Below the pieces are notes generated by a model. That model was not told the origin of the DNA. It made no database searches and saw only the letters and a list, made by a program, of their open reading frames with translations. From positions 525,639 through 589,638 of the forward strand of contig CCFE01000024.1 in the NCBI GenBank assembly GCA_000752035.1: a stretch of 64,000 nucleotides of DNA, in the 5' to 3' direction. Positions 1 to 8,495 of the stretch are shown one piece after another. The translations under genes were made by a program, and so were the position numbers. This DNA is from Bacillus rubiinfantis. GTDB lineage: Bacteria > Bacillota > Bacilli > Bacillales > Cytobacillaceae. Positions within the stretch are counted from its first letter, which is position 1. Each line of letters starts with the position of its first letter.

Positions 1-43
1 AACTTGACGGTCTGATCACACATAGAAAACTAAAAAATTAATG

Positions 44-100
44 GCACTGCTCAATACCATTCTTTGTTAATGCTGCGGTGCTTTTTTTTGCAATTAAATC
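44..100 (+). terminator. possible terminator of an upstream gene
   Basis: A GCACTGC / GCGGTGC stem with a loop of about 21 bases is followed by a run of eight T. It would end a gene lying left of the window. The long loop makes this uncertain. Nothing else is seen between 1 and 191 apart from the ribosome binding site of the next gene. Confidence 0.4.
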
Positions 101-191
101 CTCTAACAGTGATTCTTATTTGAATATTAGCTGTTATTTACGTTATAGTAGTGGATGTTAACGAAATATCATGACGACGAGGAGTATAAAG

Positions 192-1448
192 ATGGAAAAA
201 CCGAAACGTAATATACGGCATATTGCAACACTTTCACTCATGATAATGGCAGCCGGTTTCCTCGTTACCATCCCTTTAGAGCCATCCCTCTGGAAAACGA
301 TTCTTCAAGGCGGGTTTGAAGCGGGATTGGTAGGAGGACTTGCTGATTGGTTTGCAGTAACAGCATTATTTCGACATCCGCTAGGGGTTCCCATCCCACA
401 TACAGCACTATTGCCGAAGAATCGCACTAAGATTACCAATAAAATTATTTCGATGATTGAGAATGATTGGCTGACTAAAGAGAGTATCACTGCAAAAATT
501 CATTCACTGCAACTGACAAATAAAATATTCTCCTTAATAGAAAGAGAAATCCACTCTGAGGCTATTAAGAATAATATTATACATTTAATACAATATTTCA
601 TTAAAACCATTGAAATAAAAAAATATACACCGATGATAGAAAATGCTGTAAAGACACGGTTAAAAGAAATTGAAATTAAAAACTATCTGCCAAAGTTAAT
701 CGACCAAGTCTCACTTCAGAAATACGATGAAAAAACACTGGATTTCATTCTTATGGAAATAGATGAATGGGCCAAAAGAGATACCACAAAATACAGACTT
801 GGCACGATAGCGGTAGAAATGATTGATAATATAAAAGCTGATGGTTTCATGCAATTTGCGTTGAGATCATTTAGCAATCTTGTCAATGAGGAAAAGTTGG
901 GTAGTATTATTCAAAGCCTCATTGTAAAAGGTGTTGACAGTTTCCGTGATCCCTATAATCAAAATCGGCAAACATTATTAGATCATATTCACCAAAAGTT
1001 GCAAGACTTAAAAAGTGATGAGAAGCTATATCATGAACTTGAGCATTTTAGAATGCAAATCATCGATAGCTGGCAGCCGGAGGAAAAAATTATCGAGTTA
1101 TTAACAGAGGTGCAACAAAAAGCGATAGATTATATCTTGGCACCTGATTTTTACGTACATCAAGTTTTGCCTTTCATTATTGAGAATTTGGATAAAATTA
1201 AGGCAGATGAAGAAAAAGTTAATCAACTGGAAGCGTGGATGAAAAAACATATTGCCATTTTTGTTGATCAAAACCATGCAAAAATTGGTACATTAGTACG
1301 GGAAAATTTAGATAAACTGGACACAGAAACTCTAACCGTAATGATTGAAACAAATGTTGGCAAGGACTTGCAATGGATTCGCGTAAACGGAGCCGTTTGC
1401 GGGTTTTTAATCGGCCTAGTACTTGTAGGAATTAAAAGTTTATTTTAA
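192..1448 (+). CDS. DUF445 family membrane protein (YjiN-like)
   Basis: This 418-residue protein belongs to the DUF445 family, whose function is unknown. An N-terminal membrane segment (about residues 13-33) is followed by the signature GGFEAGLVGGLADWFAVTALF, in which the family's conserved GLADWF stretch is clear. The middle is a long, charged, mostly helical domain rich in I, K and E. A second hydrophobic segment closes the C terminus (VCGFLIGLVLVGIKSLF), so the protein is probably anchored at both ends. I chose the ATG at 192 because GAGGAG lies seven bases before it; an in-frame ATG at 171 has no ribosome binding site. It appears monocistronic and is followed by a shared hairpin. The family call is firm; no role is proposed. 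Confidence 0.85.
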   Translation: MEKPKRNIRHIATLSLMIMAAGFLVTIPLEPSLWKTILQGGFEAGLVGGLADWFAVTALFRHPLGVPIPHTALLPKNRTKITNKIISMIENDWLTKESITAKIHSLQLTNKIFSLIEREIHSEAIKNNIIHLIQYFIKTIEIKKYTPMIENAVKTRLKEIEIKNYLPKLIDQVSLQKYDEKTLDFILMEIDEWAKRDTTKYRLGTIAVEMIDNIKADGFMQFALRSFSNLVNEEKLGSIIQSLIVKGVDSFRDPYNQNRQTLLDHIHQKLQDLKSDEKLYHELEHFRMQIIDSWQPEEKIIELLTEVQQKAIDYILAPDFYVHQVLPFIIENLDKIKADEEKVNQLEAWMKKHIAIFVDQNHAKIGTLVRENLDKLDTETLTVMIETNVGKDLQWIRVNGAVCGFLIGLVLVGIKSLF

Positions 1449-1461
1449 TTTAAAAAGAAAT

Positions 1462-1496
1462 AATAAAAACCACTGCAAGAGCAGCGGTTTTTATTA
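1462..1496. terminator. bidirectional rho-independent terminator
   Basis: A near-perfect 15-bp stem (AATAAAAACCACTGC) with a four-base loop is flanked by A-rich and T-rich tracts on the two sides. It lies between convergent genes and can serve both. Confidence 0.8.
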
Positions 1497-2315
1497 TTTA
1501 CTAATACTTTGTAGATGTTGTTTTCTAAGTTTGTTAATCTCTTTCCAAGATTTTTTGCGGTCAAATTGGTAAAGAGCTTCTTCCCAATCACCATACATTG
1601 GATTCGGGAAGACAATCAGCTTTTTGCCAAATTCATTGCGGTGTTTGTCGACAGCAGTTCGTCTGCCGGCTGCATCCACCCCATCAAAGCCGTGAAAATC
1701 CCCTAGATTATCACCAAATAACAGCAATATATCATGTGCTTTAGCTACAGCTTGTCGTCGTGCTTCTTTACCATGTTCCTTTTCTTGCTTTAACAAAACA
1801 TGTGCCTTATCAGCCTGTGGAATACCAAGTTTTTGTAAATTTTTAATCGTTGCTGCCTTATGTGTCTCATTACGATTTGAAATATAGAAAATTTCTACAT
1901 TACGGGAATCGGCGTAACGCAGGAAATCAATCGCACCTGGCAGTAATTTTGCCTCTGCGCGTTCAATCCATTCACTCCAATCAAGTGGATTCCCCTTCCC
2001 ATTTAATACAAGTGATGCCTGATACGGACTGTTATCAATAACCGTTTCGTCAAGATCTAGGACAATCGCTGGCTTTAATGCCTGATTGTACTGTTTATTA
2101 TTCAGCAATTCATCCAAGCGCATTTTGCCAATATTGTATCCCTGATAATATAAGGCCTTTGCTTCACCCGCTTGTTGAAACCAAAGAGTTGACATCGTGT
2201 TCTGCTCATAAAAGTGAGCAGGCGGTTCATTCTTAGCTGGTTCTGCCTTTACGCAGTTAGTCATTCCTGCTGTGAATAACACCGTCATCATACTAGTTAA
2301 AACAATCTTCTTCAT
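1494..2315 (-). CDS. 5'-nucleotidase, lipoprotein e(P4) family acid phosphatase
   Basis: This is a 273-residue secreted HAD-superfamily (subfamily IIIB) phosphatase. Family members release phosphate from nucleotide monophosphates and similar esters outside the membrane. The N terminus is a signal sequence reaching a cysteine at residue 21 (TNC). Asn at -1 makes a poor lipobox, so lipid anchoring is likely by family but not certain. The catalytic HAD motif I is DLDETVIDNSPY at about residues 87-98. Motif II is YISNRNE, and a later DNLGDF carries the metal-binding aspartates. GGGAGG lies six bases before the ATG. It stands alone between two convergent or separate units. Confidence 0.88.
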   Translation of the reverse strand: MKKIVLTSMMTVLFTAGMTNCVKAEPAKNEPPAHFYEQNTMSTLWFQQAGEAKALYYQGYNIGKMRLDELLNNKQYNQALKPAIVLDLDETVIDNSPYQASLVLNGKGNPLDWSEWIERAEAKLLPGAIDFLRYADSRNVEIFYISNRNETHKAATIKNLQKLGIPQADKAHVLLKQEKEHGKEARRQAVAKAHDILLLFGDNLGDFHGFDGVDAAGRRTAVDKHRNEFGKKLIVFPNPMYGDWEEALYQFDRKKSWKEINKLRKQHLQSISK

Positions 2316-2396
2316 TGCTGACCTCCCAAATTTCCTTACCCGTAGTATGTGATACCCGGGATAAATTCACTCAAAAAGGCGACAGCTATATTTAAT

Positions 2397-3800
2397 TTAA
2401 CTTGCTTCCTGTTTAGTAGTTGGCTTGCGTTGCTCACGTTTATGGAATCCTTTCCGATAATAAATAGCAACTAATAAAAGCAACCACAGCGGTCCAACGA
2501 CGACAGCAATTCGTGTATCTTGGTTATACCCCATTAAACAAACCACAAACCCTAAAAAAGCAAGCGATAGATACGAAGTAAACGGAAATAACGGCATTTT
2601 ATACTTTAGATTCTTTACACTTTCAACGGTTAATGATTTTCGGTAGCGGATTTGCGAAAGTAATATCACACCCCACGTCCAAATTGCCCCAAATGTAGCA
2701 ATACTCGTGACCCAAGTAAAGACCTTAGCAGGAACAATATAGTTTAACAAAACTCCAACTAGTAAAGCTGCCGCTGATGCAAACACTGCAAACCCTGGGA
2801 TGCCATTCTTTGTAACTGTTCCAAACCTCTTCGGGGCCTCTCCATGTTCGGCCAAATTAAATAGCATCCGTGCAGTACTGAAAATTCCGCTGTTGCACGA
2901 AGATAAGGCAGCCGTTAAGACAACAAAATTGATAATACCTGCTGCTCGCTTAATCCCTATTTGCTCAAAGGTCAGCACAAACGGACTGCCTTTTGTACCA
3001 ATCTCGGCCCAAGGATAAATCGACATAATCACAAATAAAGCACCAACGTAAAACAGAAGAATCCGCCAAAATACTGTATCAATAGCCCGTGACAACGACT
3101 TTTGCGGGTTTTTCACTTCGCCAGCCGTTATCCCAATCATTTCAATCCCTAAATAAGCAAACATCACCATTTGTAGTGAGGACAAGATTCCTTTTACACC
3201 ATTAGGAAGAAAACCACCATGATTCCATAAATTACTTATCCCAGTAGCGATACCGCCATTACCAATGCCAAACATAATCATTCCGGCGCCAACGACGATC
3301 ATCGCGATAATGGTGATAACCTTAATTAGGGCAAACCAGAACTCCAACTCACCATAGGCTTTTACGGCGATAAGATTCACCGTAGACATAATGATTAAAG
3401 CAGCTAATGCCCATACCCAACGTGGAGTATCCGGGAACCAATACTCCATATATATCCCAACCGCTGTAATCTCTGCCATACAAGTAACAATCCATAAGAA
3501 CCAATAGTTCCATCCAGTAATAAAGCCAGCTAGCGGACCTAAATAATCCCGTGCATATGTACTAAAAGACCCAGCGACTGGCTTTTCTATTGCCATTTCT
3601 CCTAATGCTCGCATAATAAAAAACATGATCATTCCACTAAAGGCATAGCCCAAGAGAATCCCCGGACCGGCCATTTTAATCGCTGTTGCTGATCCTAGAA
3701 ATAATCCTACCCCGATGGCTGCTCCTAGAGACATTAAAGCAATATGTCTTTCTTCCAGACCGCGTTGCAATTCTGCTCCCTGCTGCTGTTGACCATTCAT
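2397..3800 (-). CDS. amino acid permease, probably alanine (AlaP/YtnA/AapA type)
   Basis: This 467-residue APC-superfamily transporter has about 12 hydrophobic segments. The N terminus carries LEERHIALMSLGAAIGVGLFLGSA, the usual substrate and cation-binding helix 1 region of the amino acid transporter (AAT) family. It most resembles Bacillus AlaP/AapA/YtnA permeases for D- and L-alanine, serine or glycine. It is divergent from an AdeR-like activator, which is followed by alanine dehydrogenase, so alanine uptake is the best guess. The ATG at 3800 is preferred: GGGAG lies nine bases before it, whereas the ATG at 3809 overlaps that site. The family is sure; the substrate is inferred from context. 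Confidence 0.8.
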   Translation of the reverse strand: MNGQQQQGAELQRGLEERHIALMSLGAAIGVGLFLGSATAIKMAGPGILLGYAFSGMIMFFIMRALGEMAIEKPVAGSFSTYARDYLGPLAGFITGWNYWFLWIVTCMAEITAVGIYMEYWFPDTPRWVWALAALIIMSTVNLIAVKAYGELEFWFALIKVITIIAMIVVGAGMIMFGIGNGGIATGISNLWNHGGFLPNGVKGILSSLQMVMFAYLGIEMIGITAGEVKNPQKSLSRAIDTVFWRILLFYVGALFVIMSIYPWAEIGTKGSPFVLTFEQIGIKRAAGIINFVVLTAALSSCNSGIFSTARMLFNLAEHGEAPKRFGTVTKNGIPGFAVFASAAALLVGVLLNYIVPAKVFTWVTSIATFGAIWTWGVILLSQIRYRKSLTVESVKNLKYKMPLFPFTSYLSLAFLGFVVCLMGYNQDTRIAVVVGPLWLLLLVAIYYRKGFHKREQRKPTTKQEAS

Positions 3801-3885
3801 AAATTCCATCTCCCTTTGAAACTAGAAACTATAGTAGAAAAAGTCTGAAATTATTTTACCACTAATTTATTTTTTATGACTATTT

Positions 3886-3896
3886 TTTTGTGAAAA
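3886..3896 (+). promoter_or_regulatory. TTTTGTGAAAA motif in the divergent permease/adeR region
   Basis: The same TTTTGTGAAAA core recurs at 5216 before alanine dehydrogenase. It is a candidate AdeR-binding element. The region is very AT-rich, so chance similarity cannot be excluded. Confidence 0.3.
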
Positions 3897-3973
3897 AACA
3901 TGAAAAATTATTATTTTTTTTGTAGAATTAAACAAAGAGAAAGTTTTTTTTGTTAAAAGAGGAGGTGAATAAA

Positions 3974-5212
3974 TTGGAAGATAGAATAAATGACCCGTTT
4001 AAAGCTGATTTTGACTCCCTTGAGGAGCTTGCTGATCATATTAGCCAAGTTCTAAAGTGCCCCATCACAATTGAAGATGCCAATCATCGATTGCTAGCTT
4101 ACAGTACACACGATGAACGGACTGATCCGGCGCGAGTTTCTACCATCATTGGCCGCAGAGTACCTGAAAAGGTCATTAACCAATTGTGGAAAGAAGGAAC
4201 GATACCTGCTCTACTTTCATCAAAAGAGCCCATTCGGGTAAAGAACATGAATGAAATCGGCCTTGGGCATCGTGTGGCCATTTCAATTTGGAAGCAGGAA
4301 GAAGTGCTTGGATTTATTTGGGCGTTAGAGATTGATAATCGATTAACGGAAGGTGATTTTATCCACTTGAAGCAAGCAGCCGAGTCGGCAAAAAATAAGC
4401 TTCTGCAGCTGCAAACGCGAAAAAATAAAAAAGAAGAGCGTTCTCAAGAATTCTTTTGGAAATTATTAACGGGTCACTTAAACACGGAAAAGGAAATTAG
4501 CCAACATTTTGATGCGCTGCATATCACAACTGCTAATTCCTATGCAATCCTCGTTTTTCAGTTCCCTGAGAACATTTCTGTTAAGGAAGAACAACATATT
4601 ACCTATCTATTAAAGACGAATCAACATATCAAAATCATGCTTGATACCATTGATTGTAACCATCTTATTCTGCTTGTATCTGTGGATAATACGCCAAATA
4701 TTTACACTGAACTATCGAAATTCACTATGCATTTTATTGGTAAAATGAGTGAACGATACGGAGTCATCAATATTACCCCTGCATTCAGCAGTCCCTATCA
4801 GGAGTATGTAAAAATCACGAAAGCATACCAAGAAACACTTGAAGTACTTTCGATAAAAAAACACTTTCCAGAGGAAACTGCCTCCATTTTTACCTATCAA
4901 AAACTCGGTATTTATCAGTTTTTTGATGTTCTGCTGCAAAAGCGAAAAAAAGAGGAATATGTGAATTACTCACTGAAAAAACTGCGTGAATATGATGAAA
5001 AACATCATAGCAACTTAATTGAAACACTTGAAGTAGTTCTTAATAAGGATATGAATATCAATGAAGCCGCAAAAGCTTTAAATGTACATGCCAATACTCT
5101 TATGTACCGGCTAAAAAGGATTGCCGAAATTGGTGATATTGATCTTAAAGATCCAAATCAAAAAACGACTTTGTATATTGATTTAAAGTTAAAAAAATAT
5201 GTGAAATTGTGA
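3974..5212 (+). CDS. adeR: AdeR-like PucR-family activator of alanine dehydrogenase
   Basis: This 412-residue PucR-type regulator has a GAF-like sensory N-terminal half (about residues 15-150). The C-terminal HTH_30 domain contains NINEAAKALNVHANTLMYRLKRI. It matches Bacillus AdeR (YukF), which activates ald in response to alanine. A strong AGAGGAGGTG lies seven bases before a TTG at 3974; the upstream TTG at 3950 lies before that site and is rejected. It sits between the divergent alanine-type permease and ald, which supports the assignment. It lacks the N-terminal PucR sensing domain found in the two longer PucR proteins at 40.7 and 50.2 kb. Confidence 0.85.
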   Translation: MEDRINDPFKADFDSLEELADHISQVLKCPITIEDANHRLLAYSTHDERTDPARVSTIIGRRVPEKVINQLWKEGTIPALLSSKEPIRVKNMNEIGLGHRVAISIWKQEEVLGFIWALEIDNRLTEGDFIHLKQAAESAKNKLLQLQTRKNKKEERSQEFFWKLLTGHLNTEKEISQHFDALHITTANSYAILVFQFPENISVKEEQHITYLLKTNQHIKIMLDTIDCNHLILLVSVDNTPNIYTELSKFTMHFIGKMSERYGVINITPAFSSPYQEYVKITKAYQETLEVLSIKKHFPEETASIFTYQKLGIYQFFDVLLQKRKKEEYVNYSLKKLREYDEKHHSNLIETLEVVLNKDMNINEAAKALNVHANTLMYRLKRIAEIGDIDLKDPNQKTTLYIDLKLKKYVKL

Positions 5213-5215
5213 ACA

Positions 5216-5229
5216 TTTTGTGAAAATTA
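5216..5229 (+). promoter_or_regulatory. TTTTGTGAAAATTA motif upstream of ald
   Basis: It begins at the end of adeR, preceded by two more TGTGAA copies between about 5200 and 5215, giving three direct repeats. It shares its core with the motif at 3886. It is a candidate operator for AdeR control of ald. Confidence 0.3.
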
Positions 5230-5336
5230 CCAAAACCCTTGATTATCTTTCTTTTTTCTAAACGAAGAAATTCTCTCATAAACATTTTATACTTTAAACA
5301 AAGGGGTAAAATCATTTGTCAAGGGGAGGAAATATA

Positions 5337-6461
5337 ATGTTTATTGGTGTTCCAAAGGAAATTAAAAATAATGAGAACCGTGTTGCATTAACACCGGCTG
5401 GCGTCCTATCATTCAAAAACGCTGGACATACTGTACTAATTGAAAAAGGTGCAGGACTTGGAAGTGGTTTTGCTGATGAGGATTACGTAAAAGCTGGAGC
5501 AGAAATCATTGAAACTGCGGCCAATGTTTGGGCTAAAGCTGATATGATTATGAAGGTAAAAGAGCCTCTCGCTAGTGAATATCAATATTTTCGTCCAGGT
5601 TTAATCTTATTTACTTATTTACATCTTGCTGCCGAGCCTGAACTAGCACATGAACTAAAGGAAAAAGGCGTTATTGCCATTGCCTATGAAACTGTATCAG
5701 TAAATAGAACCCTTCCATTATTAACTCCAATGAGTGAAGTTGCCGGAAGAATGTCTGCACAGATTGGTGCCCAATTTTTACAAAAAAATAATGGTGGTCA
5801 AGGAATTCTTCTAGCTGGGGTACCAGGGGTTAACCGTGGAAAAGTAACAATTATTGGCGGCGGTATCGTTGGTACAAATGCTGCCAAGATGGCCATTGGC
5901 TTAGGAGCAGATGTAACGATTATTGATTTAAGTGCTGACCGTCTCCGTCAGCTTGATGATATTTTTGGCAACCAAGTTAAGACATTGATGTCTAATCCAT
6001 ATAATATCGCTGAAGCAGTAAAAGAAGCAGATTTATTAATTGGCGCTGTCTTGATTCCAGGTTCAAAAGCACCAAAGCTCGTTACAGAAGAAATGGTTAA
6101 AACAATGAAAGCAGGTTCCGTCATTGTCGATGTAGCCATTGACCAAGGCGGTATCGTTGAAACAAGTGACCATGTCACAACACACGATAACCCGACATTT
6201 GAAAAGCACGGTGTAATTCATTATTCTGTTGCTAATATGCCTGGAGCTGTACCTAGAACATCAACCATTGCATTAACAAATGTTACTGTTCCATATGCAC
6301 TGCAAATCGCTAACAAAGGTGTTTTCAAAGCCGTGACGGAAAATCAAGCGTTAAAGCTGGGTGTGAATGTTGCCAGTGGTGAAATAACTTATGAAGCGGT
6401 AGCAAGAGACTTAGGCTATCAATATGTATCTGTTGAAGATGCACTTGGTGTATCACTATAA
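5337..6461 (+). CDS. ald: alanine dehydrogenase
   Basis: This 374-residue enzyme oxidatively deaminates L-alanine to pyruvate and ammonium using NAD. It starts FIGVPKEIKNNENRVALTP, the family signature. The active-site region shows MKVKEPL (lysine) and YLHLAAEPEL (histidine), and the NAD-binding motif is GGGIVGTNAA near residue 175. The length equals that of the Bacillus enzyme. The ATG at 5337 follows GGGGAGGA by five bases; an upstream in-frame TTG at 5316 would include the binding site itself. It lies downstream of its probable activator adeR, and in Bacillus it is needed for growth on alanine and normal sporulation. Confidence 0.95.
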   Translation: MFIGVPKEIKNNENRVALTPAGVLSFKNAGHTVLIEKGAGLGSGFADEDYVKAGAEIIETAANVWAKADMIMKVKEPLASEYQYFRPGLILFTYLHLAAEPELAHELKEKGVIAIAYETVSVNRTLPLLTPMSEVAGRMSAQIGAQFLQKNNGGQGILLAGVPGVNRGKVTIIGGGIVGTNAAKMAIGLGADVTIIDLSADRLRQLDDIFGNQVKTLMSNPYNIAEAVKEADLLIGAVLIPGSKAPKLVTEEMVKTMKAGSVIVDVAIDQGGIVETSDHVTTHDNPTFEKHGVIHYSVANMPGAVPRTSTIALTNVTVPYALQIANKGVFKAVTENQALKLGVNVASGEITYEAVARDLGYQYVSVEDALGVSL

Positions 6462-6473
6462 TTTTTATACGAT

Positions 6474-6501
6474 AAAGAGGCAGTTGTAGCTGCCTCTTTT
6501 G
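6474..6501. terminator. bidirectional terminator between ald and spoVR
   Basis: The stem AAAGAGGCAG / CTGCCTCTTT is followed by T (or A on the other strand). It lies between convergent genes. Confidence 0.85.
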
Positions 6502-6509
6502 TTTGTCGG

Positions 6510-7922
6510 TTATAGATATTTTCGATGCACTCCTTTTCCATCAAAAGAGAATAACATGGGTCGATCATCAATAATCGTTTCCATATGAACCGTTCTTCCC
6601 CAAAGCTGATGAATGTATGGCAGTACTTTTTCTAAATACTTAATATCGAGTTCAACGCCCTCATACCAATGTTTTAAATAAAGCTCACCGTTCTTTAGGT
6701 AATCCCCATCATTTACGGTAATATACGGAAATCCACCATTTACCCGCATATTAACTAACTGATCACGAACTTGCTCCCATTCTTTATCGATAATTTTATA
6801 ATCGCGGCCTTGTTTTTGGAACAAATACATGTCTTCTCTTACCACTAGCTCCTTAGTTAAATAATTTCTTAAGAAGGAAATGTCTGATTCAATTTCACGG
6901 ACTTCAAAGATTTTTTCTCTGCCGGTACCTGGAGTTACTCCGCGCCTTTTCATTTCCTCTGTCGGATGATTGTAGCGTTCCTCAATGTCTTCAAAGATTT
7001 TTAACCCAAGATAATAAGGATTAATCCCCGTTTTCGATGGCTGAACAACGCCAGCATTTAATTTTGCAAATTCAATCGCTTCCCCACTCGTTAACTCCAA
7101 TTCCCTTAATATTCGTTGATGCCAATAAGAAGCCCAGCCTTCATTCATAATTTTTGTCTCTAACTGAGGCCAAAAATAAAGCATTTCCTCACGCATCATC
7201 GTCAATATATCACGTTGCCACTCTTCCAGTTCCCTACTGTATGTTTCAATAAAAAGCAGTATATCCTTTTCGGGTTTAGGTGGGAATTTTTTCCTTCTAG
7301 GCAGTTTCTTTGTTGGTTTTGACTTCTCATCTAGATTCCACAGATCGTCATATGGAGTGGATGAATGCAGGTCTTCTTCATCCTCTTCTATATCCTCCAT
7401 TGACCATGTAAGTTTTGGCCTCATTAATGACGGATCAATATGTTCATCAATCGCCAATACAGCATCAAGGAAGGATTCCACTTCCTTTTTCCCATATTGT
7501 ATTTCATATTGATGGATTCGATCAGCTGTTGCCGCCATACTTTCCACCATATCACGCTTCGTATTTTGAAAGCGAACATTGTTTTTAAAGAAGTCACAAT
7601 GTGCTAATACATGGGCGACAATGAGTTTATTTTGGATTAACGTATTTGAATCCAACAAAAAGGCATAGCATGGGTTCGAATTAATCACGAGTTCATATAT
7701 TTTGCTTAGACCTAAATCATAGTGTAATTTCATTTTGTGAAATTGCTTTCCAAAACTCCAATGCGAAAATCGCGTTGGCATTCCATAAGCACCAAATGTA
7801 TAGATGATTTCAGCCGGACAGATTTCATAACGCATCGGATAAAAATCCAAGCCAAAACCACTGGCAATTTCAGTTATCTCATCTATTGCATATTCAAGGG
7901 CTCTGCGATCTTCCTCATTCAT
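6510..7922 (-). CDS. spoVR: SpoVR family protein
   Basis: This 470-residue protein matches SpoVR, required for proper spore cortex formation in B. subtilis (YcgB in enteric bacteria). The conserved N-terminal block contains DFYPMRYEICPAEIIY and SHWSFGKQF. A central acidic stretch precedes a conserved EGWASYWH motif and a C-terminal domain containing INDGDYLKNGELYLKH-like sequence (here VNDGDYLKNG). AGGGGG lies nine bases before the ATG. A SigE-type -10 (CATACATT) sits 28 bases upstream. SpoVR, YhbH (24.7 kb) and PrkA (26.1 kb) are the Bacillus counterparts of the functionally linked YcgB, YeaH and YeaG. Confidence 0.93.
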   Translation of the reverse strand: MNEEDRRALEYAIDEITEIASGFGLDFYPMRYEICPAEIIYTFGAYGMPTRFSHWSFGKQFHKMKLHYDLGLSKIYELVINSNPCYAFLLDSNTLIQNKLIVAHVLAHCDFFKNNVRFQNTKRDMVESMAATADRIHQYEIQYGKKEVESFLDAVLAIDEHIDPSLMRPKLTWSMEDIEEDEEDLHSSTPYDDLWNLDEKSKPTKKLPRRKKFPPKPEKDILLFIETYSRELEEWQRDILTMMREEMLYFWPQLETKIMNEGWASYWHQRILRELELTSGEAIEFAKLNAGVVQPSKTGINPYYLGLKIFEDIEERYNHPTEEMKRRGVTPGTGREKIFEVREIESDISFLRNYLTKELVVREDMYLFQKQGRDYKIIDKEWEQVRDQLVNMRVNGGFPYITVNDGDYLKNGELYLKHWYEGVELDIKYLEKVLPYIHQLWGRTVHMETIIDDRPMLFSFDGKGVHRKYL

Positions 7923-7949
7923 CAGCTATTCCCCCTCTCCCTTTACCAC

Positions 7950-7957
7950 AATGTATG
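7950..7957 (-). promoter_or_regulatory. SigE-like -10 element of spoVR
   Basis: On the minus strand the sequence is CATACATT, an exact match to the mother-cell SigE -10 consensus (CATAcAhT), at a good distance from the start codon. The -35 counterpart (TCATCAA about 14 bases upstream) is weak. spoVR is known to belong to the SigE regulon in B. subtilis. Confidence 0.5.
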
Positions 7958-8132
7958 AGGAAAAGGTGCAATTGATGAGAGGATTTAACATTTGCTGTTT
8001 TGCTTAAAAGTATCGATATTATGCAGGTAATTGTTAATTAAAGCGATTTACTGACAAGCCAACATTTTCTGCGAGTGTTCTTGTTAAATTATCATACACT
8101 AAATATAGCTCCTACATAAGGAGGCGAGTTAT

Positions 8133-8387
8133 TTGAATAAGATCGATTATGACCGGGCGCTATATTACACCCACCGGTCTGAGTGGGATAATTTATTAAT
8201 TTTGATGGTACGCACAACTGACCAATTTCTGTCAAAAAAGATTGAACATTTCTTGCACGCATATAACTTTGAACGTGACTATGCTGTGATTGAACAAAAA
8301 CTTTATAGTTTACTTCGCTACATCGACCATGCGATTGAAACACTTGACGACGAAGTTCCAGAGTTACCGATGTATAGTCTTTCCTGA
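8133..8387 (+). CDS. YhdB-like small protein of unknown function
   Basis: This 84-residue acidic, mainly helical soluble protein shows no recognisable catalytic motif. It resembles Bacillus YhdB, whose gene also lies near spoVR in B. subtilis. The start is a TTG at 8133 preceded by AAGGAGGCG at a seven-base spacing, which is strong evidence that it is translated. It has Tyr- and His-rich segments (YYTHRSEWDN near the N terminus). A strong bidirectional hairpin follows about 65 bases downstream. The function is unknown. Confidence 0.65.
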   Translation: MNKIDYDRALYYTHRSEWDNLLILMVRTTDQFLSKKIEHFLHAYNFERDYAVIEQKLYSLLRYIDHAIETLDDEVPELPMYSLS

Positions 8388-8453
8388 AATCACTTTGGGA
8401 TACATGTATTATAAGAAAAAGCACTCACACACAAGAGAATTCCACCACCAACT

Positions 8454-8490
8454 AAAACAGGGCTTTCACTAATCGAAAGCCCTGTTTTTT
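8454..8490. terminator. bidirectional terminator
   Basis: A 14-bp stem (AAAACAGGGCTTTC) with a seven-base loop and T6 lies between the convergent small gene and pgcA. Confidence 0.9.
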
Positions 8491-8495
8491 TATCA

